From NCBI GenBank assembly GCA_964448005.1, contig CAYUUW010000001.1, positions 1 through 64,000 of the forward strand: a stretch of DNA of 64,000 nucleotides, in the 5' to 3' direction. The notes under the pieces are model-generated. The model did no database searches. It was not told the origin of the DNA and saw only the letters and a program-made list of their open reading frames with translations. This document shows positions 49,922 through 58,053 of this stretch, piece after piece; the first letter of the stretch is position 1; the number at the start of each line of letters is the position of its first letter. Source of the DNA: CAYUUW01 sp964448005 (GTDB lineage: Bacteria > Patescibacteriota > Gracilibacteria > UM-FILTER-43-11). The translations under genes and the position numbers were made by a program.

Positions 49922-51046
49922 ATGCTTCTCACCTGGGTCGAAATCTCCAAAGCCGCCTTGGCCCACAATGCCCAAGCTTTCAAGGCGCACCTTGGCCCCG
50001 CCTGCTTTTTGGCCCCGGCGGTCAAGTCCAATGCGTATGGCCATGGCCTGGTGGAGTCCAGCCGGGTTTTTGCGGAGAATGGGGCGAGTTTTCTGTGCGT
50101 CAATGCCTTGTACGAGGCTGAAGCCTTGCGCAAGGCCGGAATCCAAACCTCCATTCTGCTGATCGGCTATGTGCCCCTGGCGGATCTGGGGTCTGCCGTG
50201 GCCCTGGGCTGCGACATGGTGGTCTACAATGCGGAGACGATCGATGCGTTGGGGCGCCTCAACAGGCCCTGCCGGATTCATCTGAAGATCGAGACTGGAA
50301 ACCATCGGCAAGGGGTGGGTTTGGGCGATTTGCCGAAAATGCTGGATCGGATCCGTCGGCATCCTTCCGTTCGCCTGGTCGGGGCCTCGACCCATTTCGC
50401 GAACCTGGAGGATCGCCTGAATCCCGACTATGCCCTGCGGCAGCTGTCTGTTTTCGGGGAGGGGCTGAAAATCATCGAAGGGGCCGGGATAGAGCTTCTT
50501 TATCGGCACTGCGCCAACAGCGCGGCGACCCTGATTCTGCCGGAGGCCCATTTCAATTTCGCGCGGGTGGGGGTGAGCATGTACGGCCTGTGGCCCAGCG
50601 AAAAAACCAAAGTCGCCGCCGAACGCTTGGGGCTCAGCATTGAGCTGAAGCCTGCGCTCACCTGGAAAACAAGAGTGGCTCAGGTGAAGGAAGTGAAGGA
50701 GGGGGCCCTGATTGGCTACGGCTGCACCTACAAAATGCCCCATGCCGGACGCATCGCCATTCTTCCGGTCGGCTACTACGACGGCTACGTGCGCTCCTTG
50801 GGAAACAGGGGGAAGGTGCTCGTCCGGGGGCAGCGCGCCCCCGTGGTGGGCCGGATCTGCATGAACATGATGATGGCGGACATCACTCGCATTCCAGGCG
50901 TCGCCCTGGAGGAAGAGGCAGTGCTGTTGGGGCGGCAGGCGAATCAGGAGATCAGTGCGGAAGAGCTGGCGCAATGGAGCGAAACCATCAACTATGAGGT
51001 CACGACGCGGATCAACGAACGGATCCCCAGGCTGCTTGTGGACTGA
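49922..51046 (+). CDS. alr: Alanine racemase
   Basis: A 374-aa PLP enzyme producing D-alanine for peptidoglycan. K35 in PAVKSNAYGHG binds PLP. RVGVSMYGLWP and IGYGCTYKMPHAGRIAILPVGYYDGY hold the second catalytic Tyr region of the C-terminal beta-domain, and VVGRICMNMMMAD is the conserved M-x-D loop. Full family length. Together with murI at the other end of the window it shows a D-amino-acid-containing wall. Confidence 0.95.
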   Translation: MLLTWVEISKAALAHNAQAFKAHLGPACFLAPAVKSNAYGHGLVESSRVFAENGASFLCVNALYEAEALRKAGIQTSILLIGYVPLADLGSAVALGCDMVVYNAETIDALGRLNRPCRIHLKIETGNHRQGVGLGDLPKMLDRIRRHPSVRLVGASTHFANLEDRLNPDYALRQLSVFGEGLKIIEGAGIELLYRHCANSAATLILPEAHFNFARVGVSMYGLWPSEKTKVAAERLGLSIELKPALTWKTRVAQVKEVKEGALIGYGCTYKMPHAGRIAILPVGYYDGYVRSLGNRGKVLVRGQRAPVVGRICMNMMMADITRIPGVALEEEAVLLGRQANQEISAEELAQWSETINYEVTTRINERIPRLLVD

Positions 51047-51138
51047 GAAAGCCAGTCGTTCAATGTCGCCCTTTTTCGCCCATTGCCCCTTTCTTTTTCC
51101 AGGCGTATCCTGGGATCCGGTTTTAACTCCTAGGTCCT

Positions 51139-52371
51139 ATGAACTTCTACCAGAACACGCTCAGGAATATGCAGCGGGCAGCCAAACGGATGAAGCTCGA
51201 TCCGGAGGTGCTGGATCGGCTCTCCTCTCCGGAAAAGACCCTCATTGTGTCCCTGCCGATGCGGATGGACGATGGAAGCCTCCGGCTTTTTGAAGGGTAT
51301 CGGGTGCAGCATTCCGGCGCCCGCGGCCCCTACAAGGGCGGCATCCGCTACATGCCTCAGGTGGATCTGGCGGAAATCAAGGCTTTGGCCACCGAAATGA
51401 CCTTCAAATGCGCCGTGGCCAATCTTCCCTACGGGGGAGGCAAGGGTGGCATTCAATGCGACACCAAGGCGCTTTCCCCCCGCGAGCTGGAGCGGCTCAC
51501 GCGCCTGTACGTGAACGGCATTCACAAGATCGTCGGCCCCGAACATGACATTCCTGCGCCGGACATGTACACCACGCCCCAGATCATGGCCTGGTTCATG
51601 GACGAGTACAGCGCCTTGGCGGGAAAATACCAGCCTGGCGTGGTGACCGGAAAGCCGATAGAGGTGGGCGGATCGCTGGGGCGCGGCACCGCCACGGCCC
51701 AGGGGGGCGTTTACGTGCTGCAGGAATACCTGTCCCAGCACGATCGCTCGCCCCAAGGGCTCAAGGTGATTGTGCAGGGCTTCGGCAATGCCGGCGAGCA
51801 CATGGCCAACCTCCTCCACGAGCTGGGCTGCGTGATTGTGGGCCTCAGCGATTCCAAGGGAGGGCTGCACAACGCCAAAGGGCTCGATCCCCAGGCGGTG
51901 ATGAAAATCAAGCAGGCCAAGGGCTCGGTCATCCATTCCGACGAAGGCGAGAAAACGAGCGGCGAGGAGATCCTGGAAAAGCCCTGCGACCTTTTGGTGC
52001 TGGCGGCGATGGAGAACCAGGTGAATGAGAAGAACATGAAGCGGATCCAGGCCAAGATGATCCTGGAGCTGGCCAACGGCCCTGTCACCAGCGAGGCGGA
52101 CGATTATTTGACCGAAAAGGGGGTGGTCATCTTCCCTGACATTCTGGCCAATTCCGGCGGAGTGACGGTTTCGTATTTCGAATGGCTGCAGAACCAGCAG
52201 TCCCACTATTGGCCGCTGGAAGAGGTTCAGCTGAAGCTGCGCCGCATGATGGGCGAGTCCCTGGGGCTGGTGCTCTCTCTCCAGGGGAAGCACGGAGGCA
52301 CCATGCGCGAGGCCGCCTACATTCTGGCCTTCGAGCGGCTGGAGAAGGCGCTGCGTCTCAGGGGATTGTAG
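51139..52371 (+). CDS. gdhA: Glutamate dehydrogenase (Glu/Leu/Phe/Val family)
   Basis: A 410-aa NAD(P)-dependent enzyme linking glutamate with 2-oxoglutarate and ammonia. GYRVQHSGARGPYKGGIRYMP and NLPYGGGKGGIQCD (catalytic Lys), PAPDMYT, VIVQGFGNAGEHMANLL (Rossmann) and ILANSGGVTVSYFEWLQN all match. Leu/Phe dehydrogenases are shorter, so glutamate is the likely substrate. It is followed by a palindrome and then the GatB/YqeY gene. Confidence 0.92.
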   Translation: MNFYQNTLRNMQRAAKRMKLDPEVLDRLSSPEKTLIVSLPMRMDDGSLRLFEGYRVQHSGARGPYKGGIRYMPQVDLAEIKALATEMTFKCAVANLPYGGGKGGIQCDTKALSPRELERLTRLYVNGIHKIVGPEHDIPAPDMYTTPQIMAWFMDEYSALAGKYQPGVVTGKPIEVGGSLGRGTATAQGGVYVLQEYLSQHDRSPQGLKVIVQGFGNAGEHMANLLHELGCVIVGLSDSKGGLHNAKGLDPQAVMKIKQAKGSVIHSDEGEKTSGEEILEKPCDLLVLAAMENQVNEKNMKRIQAKMILELANGPVTSEADDYLTEKGVVIFPDILANSGGVTVSYFEWLQNQQSHYWPLEEVQLKLRRMMGESLGLVLSLQGKHGGTMREAAYILAFERLEKALRLRGL

Positions 52372-52374
52372 AAA

Positions 52375-52408
52375 GCTGTAGGGGCGCGATTAATCGCGCC
52401 CCTACAGC
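52375..52408. terminator. 34-bp perfect palindrome (dispersed family 1)
   Basis: Centred on GGCGCGATTAATCGCGCC like that at 19756, with different outer arms (GCTGTAGG). It lies 4 nt after the dehydrogenase stop and should form a strong hairpin in mRNA. Confidence 0.6.
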
Positions 52409-52437
52409 CCACCTCTCTCATCACTAATCTAAATCCT

Positions 52438-52884
52438 ATGTCTCTCAAAGAAAAAATCATTGCCGACATGACGGCGGCCATGAAAGCCAAGGACGCCCTG
52501 GTCTTGGGCACGCTGCGCATGCTGAAGGCCGAGATCATGAAATACGAGGTGAGCGGGACGGACAAGGCGGCGACGGACGAGGTGGTGATCGAGCTGATCC
52601 AGCGGGCGATCAAGCAGCGAAAGGAGTCTATTGAAGGCTTTGAGAAGGGGGGCAATGCCGAGGCGGCCGAAAACGAGCGGCAAGAGATCGCTGTTCTTCA
52701 GGGCTACCTGCCCCAGCAGATGAGCCTGGAGGAGCTGAAGGCCGTGGCGGCCGAAGTGGCCAGCCAGATGGGCGTTTCCGATCCTTCCAGTTTCGGCAAG
52801 GTGATGGGCGCGGTGATGGCCAAGGTGAAGGGGCGAGCGGAGGGCAATTTGGTGAGCCAGGCTGTGAAGGAGGCTTTGCAATAA
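52438..52884 (+). CDS. GatB/YqeY domain protein
   Basis: A 148-aa stand-alone YqeY: LKEKIIADMTAAMKAKDALVLGTLRMLKAEIMKYEV, IQRAIKQRKESIEGFEKGGNAEAAENERQEIAVLQGYLPQQMSLEEL and FGKVMGAVMAKVKGRAEGNLVSQAVKEAL. It resembles the tail domain of GatB that binds tRNA, but its own role is not known. Confidence 0.93.
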   Translation: MSLKEKIIADMTAAMKAKDALVLGTLRMLKAEIMKYEVSGTDKAATDEVVIELIQRAIKQRKESIEGFEKGGNAEAAENERQEIAVLQGYLPQQMSLEELKAVAAEVASQMGVSDPSSFGKVMGAVMAKVKGRAEGNLVSQAVKEALQ

Positions 52885-52891
52885 GGATTTG

Positions 52892-52920
52892 TTTACAAAT
52901 ATGTTATTTTATGTTAAAAT
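52892..52920 (+). promoter_or_regulatory. Promoter of the 238-aa ORF
   Basis: TTTACA (52892-52897), 17 bp, TAAAAT (52915-52920). Confidence 0.55.
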
Positions 52921-52960
52921 AAATTACTAAATAATATTCTAGCCCTTCACCCTCTTCATC

Positions 52961-53677
52961 ATGCTCTCTTCCGAAGCATCCTTGCACATTGCAGATGAGC
53001 CTCCGTTAGGCTCTGTGCGGCTTGAGCGCCCTTCACCCCCACTTCTTGAAGCGCCTCCACCAATATTGGTTCCGCTCGCCCTTCATACGCGAGAGGCTGT
53101 CGCAGTTGAAAATTGGCTTGCCATGCTTGGCGGAAAAGAGATTCATCCACAAGAAAGAGCTCTCCTGAAAGCCCAGATCTTAGAAGCCTCGGAAAAAGGC
53201 TTTTCGGTGTTTGGAGGAATCTATTCTGGGAAAACGAAGGGGGCAAAGCAAATTCAAGGCATGATCGATGAGGGTGATATCGGCTCGGCTGAGGATGTAG
53301 TGGCCATTGAGGCAGGCGAAAGGGTTTTGCTGCTGCTTCATTCAAATCCTTCCCCTTCAGCCCCTCAGAACCCTCCATCTATTGTTTATCCTTCGGACCA
53401 AAGAAGGGCTCGGGCGGCTCAACTTTTACGGCAGGCTCATGAGAATGAGGCTAGATATAGGGCTTATCTAAATCGAACAAGGCAGCAACAGACTCTTGCT
53501 TCTGCCCCCTTCACTTCCCCCTTTCCCAGCCCACCAGAAATTCCGGCCATTGTCTCATTGCCAGAGGGCGAAGGCATCCAAAATAAGCCCCCTTCTGCTG
53601 CCGAACTACCGCAACCTTCCATAAGACCAAGAAGAAGGCCTGCTGCTCCCATTGATCAGTCGCATGCAACAGGGTAG
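52961..53677 (+). CDS. Hypothetical Pro/Ser-rich protein (238 aa)
   Basis: The folded-looking middle (VENWLAMLGGKEIHPQERALLKAQILEASEKGFSVFGGIYSGKTKGAKQIQGMIDEGDIG) is flanked by Pro-rich tails. No signal, membrane segment or known family. A good promoter supports expression. Confidence 0.55.
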   Translation: MLSSEASLHIADEPPLGSVRLERPSPPLLEAPPPILVPLALHTREAVAVENWLAMLGGKEIHPQERALLKAQILEASEKGFSVFGGIYSGKTKGAKQIQGMIDEGDIGSAEDVVAIEAGERVLLLLHSNPSPSAPQNPPSIVYPSDQRRARAAQLLRQAHENEARYRAYLNRTRQQQTLASAPFTSPFPSPPEIPAIVSLPEGEGIQNKPPSAAELPQPSIRPRRRPAAPIDQSHATG

Positions 53678-53779
53678 TTAGCCGTCTCGCCTCTGTTTCC
53701 TTAGGCCGAATGCTGGGGCAGTGATACAGTTGGGATGTCTTGCTCTTCCTGATGACCTAAGTCTTAGCTTCTTTCCGGC

Positions 53780-54196
53780 ATGTCAGAGGAAAAACACCCT
53801 AAAGTGATTGTTGGCGCTTTGGTCTACGACGAAAAGGGCCGTATTTTCCTTGCAAAATCCTCTAAATGGAAAGGTTGCTGGGTCGTGCCGGGAGGGCACG
53901 TGGAATGGGGCGAGAAAATAGCCGATGCCCTGCATAGGGAGATCCGCGAGGAGACGGGGATGGAAGTGGGCCAGGCGGAATTTTTGGGCCTCCAGGAGGA
54001 CGTTTTTCCGCCTGAGCACCAAGAGGAAAAGCACTTTATTTTCCTGGACTACGCCTGCCCTTATATTTCCGGCATCATCGAGCTCAACGAGGAGTTCGAG
54101 GAATACCAATGGTTCGATCCTCAGGAAGCCCTCGGGCTTGAGCTGAAGCCATCGGTCAGGAGCATGATCGAGAGGTTCTGCGGGAAAAACGCCTGA
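53780..54196 (+). CDS. NUDIX hydrolase
   Basis: A 138-aa protein with complete NUDIX box GGHVEWGEKIADALHREIREETGM. KVIVGALVYDEKGRIFLAKSSKWKGCWVVP resembles members acting on (d)NTP or nucleotide-linked compounds. Third NUDIX gene of the window besides the MutY tail. Confidence 0.92.
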   Translation: MSEEKHPKVIVGALVYDEKGRIFLAKSSKWKGCWVVPGGHVEWGEKIADALHREIREETGMEVGQAEFLGLQEDVFPPEHQEEKHFIFLDYACPYISGIIELNEEFEEYQWFDPQEALGLELKPSVRSMIERFCGKNA

Positions 54197-54465
54197 TGCC
54201 TGCTTACGGGAATTGTATTGGACACAGCGGAAGATGTGCGGCTTCTTTTGGCTTGGCTCGATGAGTATGAAGAGTAGGGGTTGTTTTTTGTAATTTCCCA
54301 ATTGGCCCTACGCCGATCGCGTTGCTTTTTCTGCATGTTGAAAATGGGTGGCAGAGGGCCGATGCTTGATCGACCCCCTGCCATGCCTCCTTGGTCAATA
54401 GATTCCACCTAAAGTGGACCTAGCCGAAATGAATCGGGCTTATTGATCCGAGATTTAGCCAATGC

Positions 54466-55587
54466 TCAGCCGCCGGCAGGGTCCGTGCCGCAGTATTCCT
54501 GACAGGATAATCCTTGCATGCAGGCCTTGAGAGGCTGGAACAATTCCTGTCCCCCAGGACAGGCCTGGCTGCAGAAAATTTCATCGCCGTCATCTCCAAG
54601 CAGGCAAGCGGCAAAGCAGGCACACTCAATGTTGATTTCCCATTGCTGCGTGCACTCCCAGTACTCCTCCCAGCAATGATGCTGGGCACAGCCTTCGCAG
54701 GAATCGCAGGTCCAATTTGGATCCACGCATGCGTCCAAATCGGTACAGCTATCGTTGCAGCCTGGATCTGCGTCACAGAACTCAGGCCCATTGGTCACGT
54801 CGTCCCCGCAGTGGGGGCCTGGACCGGAACAATCCGGAAGGCAGGGGCTATCGTAGTCGGGGCTGTTCAATTCCCCCTCATCACAGGCTTCACCGCCCAT
54901 CTGGCCGTTGTCTAGGTTTTTGTCCCCGCAGCAAGGTCCGGAACCTTGGCAGTCCAGCGCGCAGGAGTTGGGGTCGTCGCATGCCAGGTGGTATTGGCCG
55001 TTCAGGCCGCCAGCATCACAGGCTTCACCTTCCTGCACCACGCTGTCGGCGCAGTACTCTTCCTGGCAAGTAGGACTGCAGCCATCGCTATCGTCCACAT
55101 TCCCATCGTCGCATTTTTCCCCCGCGAAGGCGTTGAGAGTCCCGTCTCCGCACTCCGGCAGGGTGCAGTTTTCGTCGCAGTTGATGGTCATGAAGCCATC
55201 GTCGCACTCCTCGGGCTCCTGAAGAATGCCATCCCCGCAGGATTCGAATTGGCATTCCGAATCGCAGCCATCGCCATCCGTTTGATTTCCGTCATCACAG
55301 GCTTCGCCCGGATCAACGATACTGTTGCCGCATGCGGATTCAGAGTCACCATCGCCATCTCCCGGATCTCCATCCCCGTCTCCGTCTCCGGAGGGTTCGC
55401 CATCCCCATCCCCCTCACTGTCTTCGGAATCGTTGGGCAGGTCGTCCGGCCCTGTGCCGGTGGCGTCAGATTCGTCCGTGGTGGACAGGGTGTCTGCCGG
55501 AATGGTTTCTTGCGGGCAGCCCGTGAGGGCCAATTGGATTGAGAGAAGGCCGCTAGCGGCCCAAAGACGAAATGTTTCGAATCGCAT
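54466..55587 (-). CDS. DUF4215 Cys-rich repeat lipoprotein
   Basis: A 373-aa protein. The signal MRFETFRLWAASGLLSIQLALTGCP ends in an LTGC lipobox. An Asp/Gly linker follows (repeated GDGDGD, about 55-85). Then come five or six DUF4215-type units (GEACDDGNQTDGDGCDSECQ, GEKCDDGNVDDSDGCSPTCQ and shorter variants), with more than 30 Cys presumably in disulfides. Its C-terminal part (CAQHHCWEEYWECTQQWEIN) is also Cys-rich. This architecture is typical of large myxobacterial (Nannocystis/Plesiocystis-type) lipoproteins and looks foreign here. Confidence 0.9.
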   Translation of the reverse strand: MRFETFRLWAASGLLSIQLALTGCPQETIPADTLSTTDESDATGTGPDDLPNDSEDSEGDGDGEPSGDGDGDGDPGDGDGDSESACGNSIVDPGEACDDGNQTDGDGCDSECQFESCGDGILQEPEECDDGFMTINCDENCTLPECGDGTLNAFAGEKCDDGNVDDSDGCSPTCQEEYCADSVVQEGEACDAGGLNGQYHLACDDPNSCALDCQGSGPCCGDKNLDNGQMGGEACDEGELNSPDYDSPCLPDCSGPGPHCGDDVTNGPEFCDADPGCNDSCTDLDACVDPNWTCDSCEGCAQHHCWEEYWECTQQWEINIECACFAACLLGDDGDEIFCSQACPGGQELFQPLKACMQGLSCQEYCGTDPAGG

Positions 55588-55827
55588 GATTCACCTTGCT
55601 GCTGATTTCTCAGCGTAGAGTTGGCTTCGGCCGTGGCACCGTGCCTCGGCCGCTTTCGAGCATCAGTTCACTCTTAATTTAAGGATCATCCTCGTAAGGA
55701 AGGCTGGGTGATCCTACACTCGAGAAGCAGGGTTGTCCATGGTTGACTTTCGTAGGCCCTTCTTCTGCGTCCGCCTCCACAGGCTGCACTCCGAATGCTG
55801 TACAATGGCTTCATCCAATTGCTTTTC

Positions 55828-56487
55828 ATGATCCCTATTCTCCCCCAGAATCCCGGCTCCTTGCGGCAGGCTGCCGATCTGCTCCGGGGCGGCGGGGCGA
55901 TCGCCCATGCGGCGGACACCTGCTACGGTTTGGCCGGGGATTTCATGAATCCCGTGGCGCTCCGGAAAATCCAGCAGCTCAAAGGCCGCGAGGCCCAAAA
56001 GCCCATGAGCGTGATGTGGCCCCTGAGCCAGCGGAGCCGGTTGAAAGAATATGCGGCGCTGGACGAATTCTCCGCCCAGGCTTGCCTTCGTCTGCTGCCC
56101 GGGCCAGTGACGCTGCTTTTGCCCAAGGCCCCTGGCGTGCCTGGATGGTATTTTCCGGAAGCGGACCGCTTGGGAGTTAGAATTCCAGATGACGAGGGCG
56201 CCCAAGCCCTGCTGGAGGCCTTTGGCGGCCCGCTTATCACCACGAGCGCCAACCTTTCGGGACAGCCGCTGTGCCGCACGGCCCAGGAGGTGGCCAGGGC
56301 TTTTGAAGGGCAGGAGGAGCTGCTTCCGTTGATCCTGGAATCCTCTCGGCCCTTGGGCCATTTGCCCTCCACGGTCATCGAGGTGAGTCCCGGCCGGCTC
56401 CGGATTGTCCGGCAGGGGCCGTGGGGGGAAGGGGGGATTCGGGGGCGAATGGAGGGGTTGAAGTTTGGCTTTGGCTCATCTTATTGA
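55828..56487 (+). CDS. tsaC: Sua5/YciO/YrdC family protein (threonylcarbamoyl-AMP synthase)
   Basis: A 219-aa protein: AADLLRGGGAIAHAADTCYGLAGDF (P-T-E/D-T-x-Y-G-L variant), KIQQLKGREAQKPMSVM, GPVTLLLPK, RIPDDEGAQALLEAFGGPLITTSANLSGQP and HLPSTVIEV. It makes threonylcarbamoyl-AMP for t6A37 in tRNA. Family KR.R becomes KPMSVMWP here. The first ATG at 55795 is also possible. Confidence 0.9.
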   Translation: MIPILPQNPGSLRQAADLLRGGGAIAHAADTCYGLAGDFMNPVALRKIQQLKGREAQKPMSVMWPLSQRSRLKEYAALDEFSAQACLRLLPGPVTLLLPKAPGVPGWYFPEADRLGVRIPDDEGAQALLEAFGGPLITTSANLSGQPLCRTAQEVARAFEGQEELLPLILESSRPLGHLPSTVIEVSPGRLRIVRQGPWGEGGIRGRMEGLKFGFGSSY

Positions 56488-56512
56488 CGAAATATAGGAG
56501 AAAGGTTATGAT
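56484..56512 (+). promoter_or_regulatory. Promoter of the 185-aa lipoprotein gene
   Basis: TTGACG (56484-56489), 17 bp, TATGAT (56507-56512), overlapping the end of tsaC; the ATG is at 56541. Confidence 0.6.
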
Positions 56513-56540
56513 GCATTCTTAGCCTTAATCTTGAATTTTT

Positions 56541-57098
56541 ATGCTTCGCAACGGTTCGCCTCTCCTCAGAGCGGCCTCTTTCGCTCCCCGAGCGGCCTTG
56601 GCTGGCCTGCTTGGCCTCTCCGCTTGCGCTCATGCTCCAACCCTCCAGGATGAAATAGGGCTGCTGACTCAAGCTTATCCCGGCGCTAGTCCCGATGCCC
56701 TGGCCTTTTTGGCGCAAAGCCAATTCCAAGGCGGATTTAGCGACGACGATTTCCGCAGGGCCACCTTGAGCCATTGCCACAATGAAGCGGACCTCCAGAT
56801 GATCGCTGAGCGCATGGTGGGAGGTGATATTCGTGGGGTAATCTCTCTTGTCATGCTTCATGAGCATATCCCCACCTTTTGCCGATCTGAAAATGGCGGA
56901 GCGACGGCGGCGGATTTTGTTGAACGGCTCGATGCGATCGACCATGTAGATAAACGCGATGCCATGCTGCAGGACGAATGGGAGTACTATTGCCGCAGCC
57001 TTGAGGATCTGGCTTTGATGGTGGAGCAGGCTTCGCCTGAACAAGGCGCTCACATGATGCTTGAAATTAAGGAAAATCCCTGGATTTGCGAGGAATAG
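56541..57098 (+). CDS. Putative lipoprotein, unknown
   Basis: A 185-aa protein. A signal with LSAC near residue 29 is preceded by a long basic N-region. The mature part is helical, with Cys in SHCHNEAD, FCRSENG, YYCRSLED and WICEE. No family recognised. Confidence 0.6.
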   Translation: MLRNGSPLLRAASFAPRAALAGLLGLSACAHAPTLQDEIGLLTQAYPGASPDALAFLAQSQFQGGFSDDDFRRATLSHCHNEADLQMIAERMVGGDIRGVISLVMLHEHIPTFCRSENGGATAADFVERLDAIDHVDKRDAMLQDEWEYYCRSLEDLALMVEQASPEQGAHMMLEIKENPWICEE

Positions 57099-57119
57099 TT
57101 TCAGGCCTCCGTCATTCAG

Positions 57120-57240
57120 AGTTGCCTGACCATTAGGCAGCGCAGCGAAGAATCTGAGGCTAGAAAAGGACGGAGAAAGAGGCTCCTTCGCTCCGATGTT
57201 CATCGGACCCTCTGAGCGACTGCCCTTTTTTCATCTTCAA
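57120..57240. repeat. Degenerate intergenic repeat
   Basis: GCGCAGCGAAGAATCTGAGG and TCCGATGTTCATCGGA occur here. Another TCCGAT-n4-ATCGGA hairpin is at 60440-60455. The first word resembles widely dispersed intergenic repeats of bacteria; the origin cannot be told. Confidence 0.35.
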
Positions 57241-57281
57241 TCCTTTCAATGCTACAGCAACTTTGCCAAATATAAAGATGA

Positions 57282-57310
57282 TTGACAATTGATAGATAAA
57301 TTGATAAACT
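57282..57310 (+). promoter_or_regulatory. Promoter of the toxin-antitoxin operon
   Basis: TTGACA (57282-57287), 17 bp, TAAACT (57305-57310). TTGATA/TTGATG repeats overlapping it could be the antitoxin's binding site. Confidence 0.65.
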
Positions 57311-57333
57311 TTTGATGATTAATAAATATTTCC

Positions 57334-57618
57334 ATGAATTCCTTTCACTTGCTCCAAGCTCAAAAAATCATATCGACCCGCCATTTCCAGTCTCAATTTG
57401 CTTCCGTGGTCAAAAAAGCAAGGTCTGAGGGGAATTATTACAATGTTGTTCGCAACAGCGAAAGCGTAGGGGTTTTTATTCCCAAAGAGATGTGGGACGA
57501 TCTTTTGGAAGACATGGAAGCTTTGAGTTCTAAGCGCTATTTTCAGGATATTCAGGAATCTCGTGAGCAGCACAGAAAGGGCCAGACGGTTGATTTGGAT
57601 GATCTCTTGCAGGCATGA
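57334..57618 (+). CDS. Phd/YefM-type antitoxin
   Basis: A 94-aa protein: IISTRHFQSQFASVVKKARSEGNYYNVVRNSESVGVFIPKEMWDDLLEDMEAL, the Phd/YefM DNA-binding N-terminus, with an acidic, flexible tail (QTVDLDDLLQA) for toxin binding. It overlaps the toxin gene by 4 nt (ATGA). Confidence 0.88.
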   Translation: MNSFHLLQAQKIISTRHFQSQFASVVKKARSEGNYYNVVRNSESVGVFIPKEMWDDLLEDMEALSSKRYFQDIQESREQHRKGQTVDLDDLLQA

Positions 57619-57869
57619 GGATTGTTTTTTCAAAAAGGGCTGCGGAAGAACTCAAAAAGCTCGATTCACCTTCGAAAAAGAGAGTGATCCAGAAGCTTTT
57701 GTGGTTTTCTCGTCAACCCAACCCTCTTGCTTTTGCCCATGCGCTTACTGACTCGAATTTGGGTGACTATCGCTTTCGCATTGGCAACTACAGGGTCATT
57801 TTTGATTTTCTTGAGGGAGAGATTCTAGTTTTGAAAGTAGGACACAGAAAAGATGTGTACAGCGATTAG
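57615..57869 (+). CDS. RelE/ParE-family toxin
   Basis: An 84-aa protein: RIVFSKRAAEELKKLDSPSKKRVIQKLLWFSRQPNPLAFAHALTDSNLGDYRFRIGNYRVIFDFLEGEILVLKVGHRKDVY. This is a RelE-like mRNase fold with the R-F-R-I-G-x-Y-R-V and G-H-R-x-x-V-Y motifs. Confidence 0.93.
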   Translation: MRIVFSKRAAEELKKLDSPSKKRVIQKLLWFSRQPNPLAFAHALTDSNLGDYRFRIGNYRVIFDFLEGEILVLKVGHRKDVYSD

Positions 57870-58053
57870 ATGTCGTAAACAAAACGCTTGAGCCCGCCTC
57901 TTTTTTGGGATAGGCTTCGTTCAACGTCAAAGCGACAAAGATTCCAATGGCGATGCCTGTTGTGATGCCAATGGTGATTATCACTATTGCTTTCGCAACT
58001 GGTTTCACCACCGGAATCACCATTGGAATCAACTCGTAATTAATAATTGTCAT
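57796..58053 (-). CDS. Possible small membrane protein overlapping two genes
   Basis: An open frame MTIINYELIPMVIPVVKPVA, then a strong transmembrane segment (AIVIITIGITTGIAIGIFVALTL) and a polar tail. Its ATG shares CATG with the start of the divergent protease gene and its 3' end overlaps the toxin gene by 74 nt. The hydrophobic core lies in the otherwise empty 57870-58051, which is why I list it. Confidence 0.3.
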   Translation of the reverse strand: MTIINYELIPMVIPVVKPVAKAIVIITIGITTGIAIGIFVALTLNEAYPKKEAGSSVLFTTSNRCTHLFCVLLSKLESLPQENQK

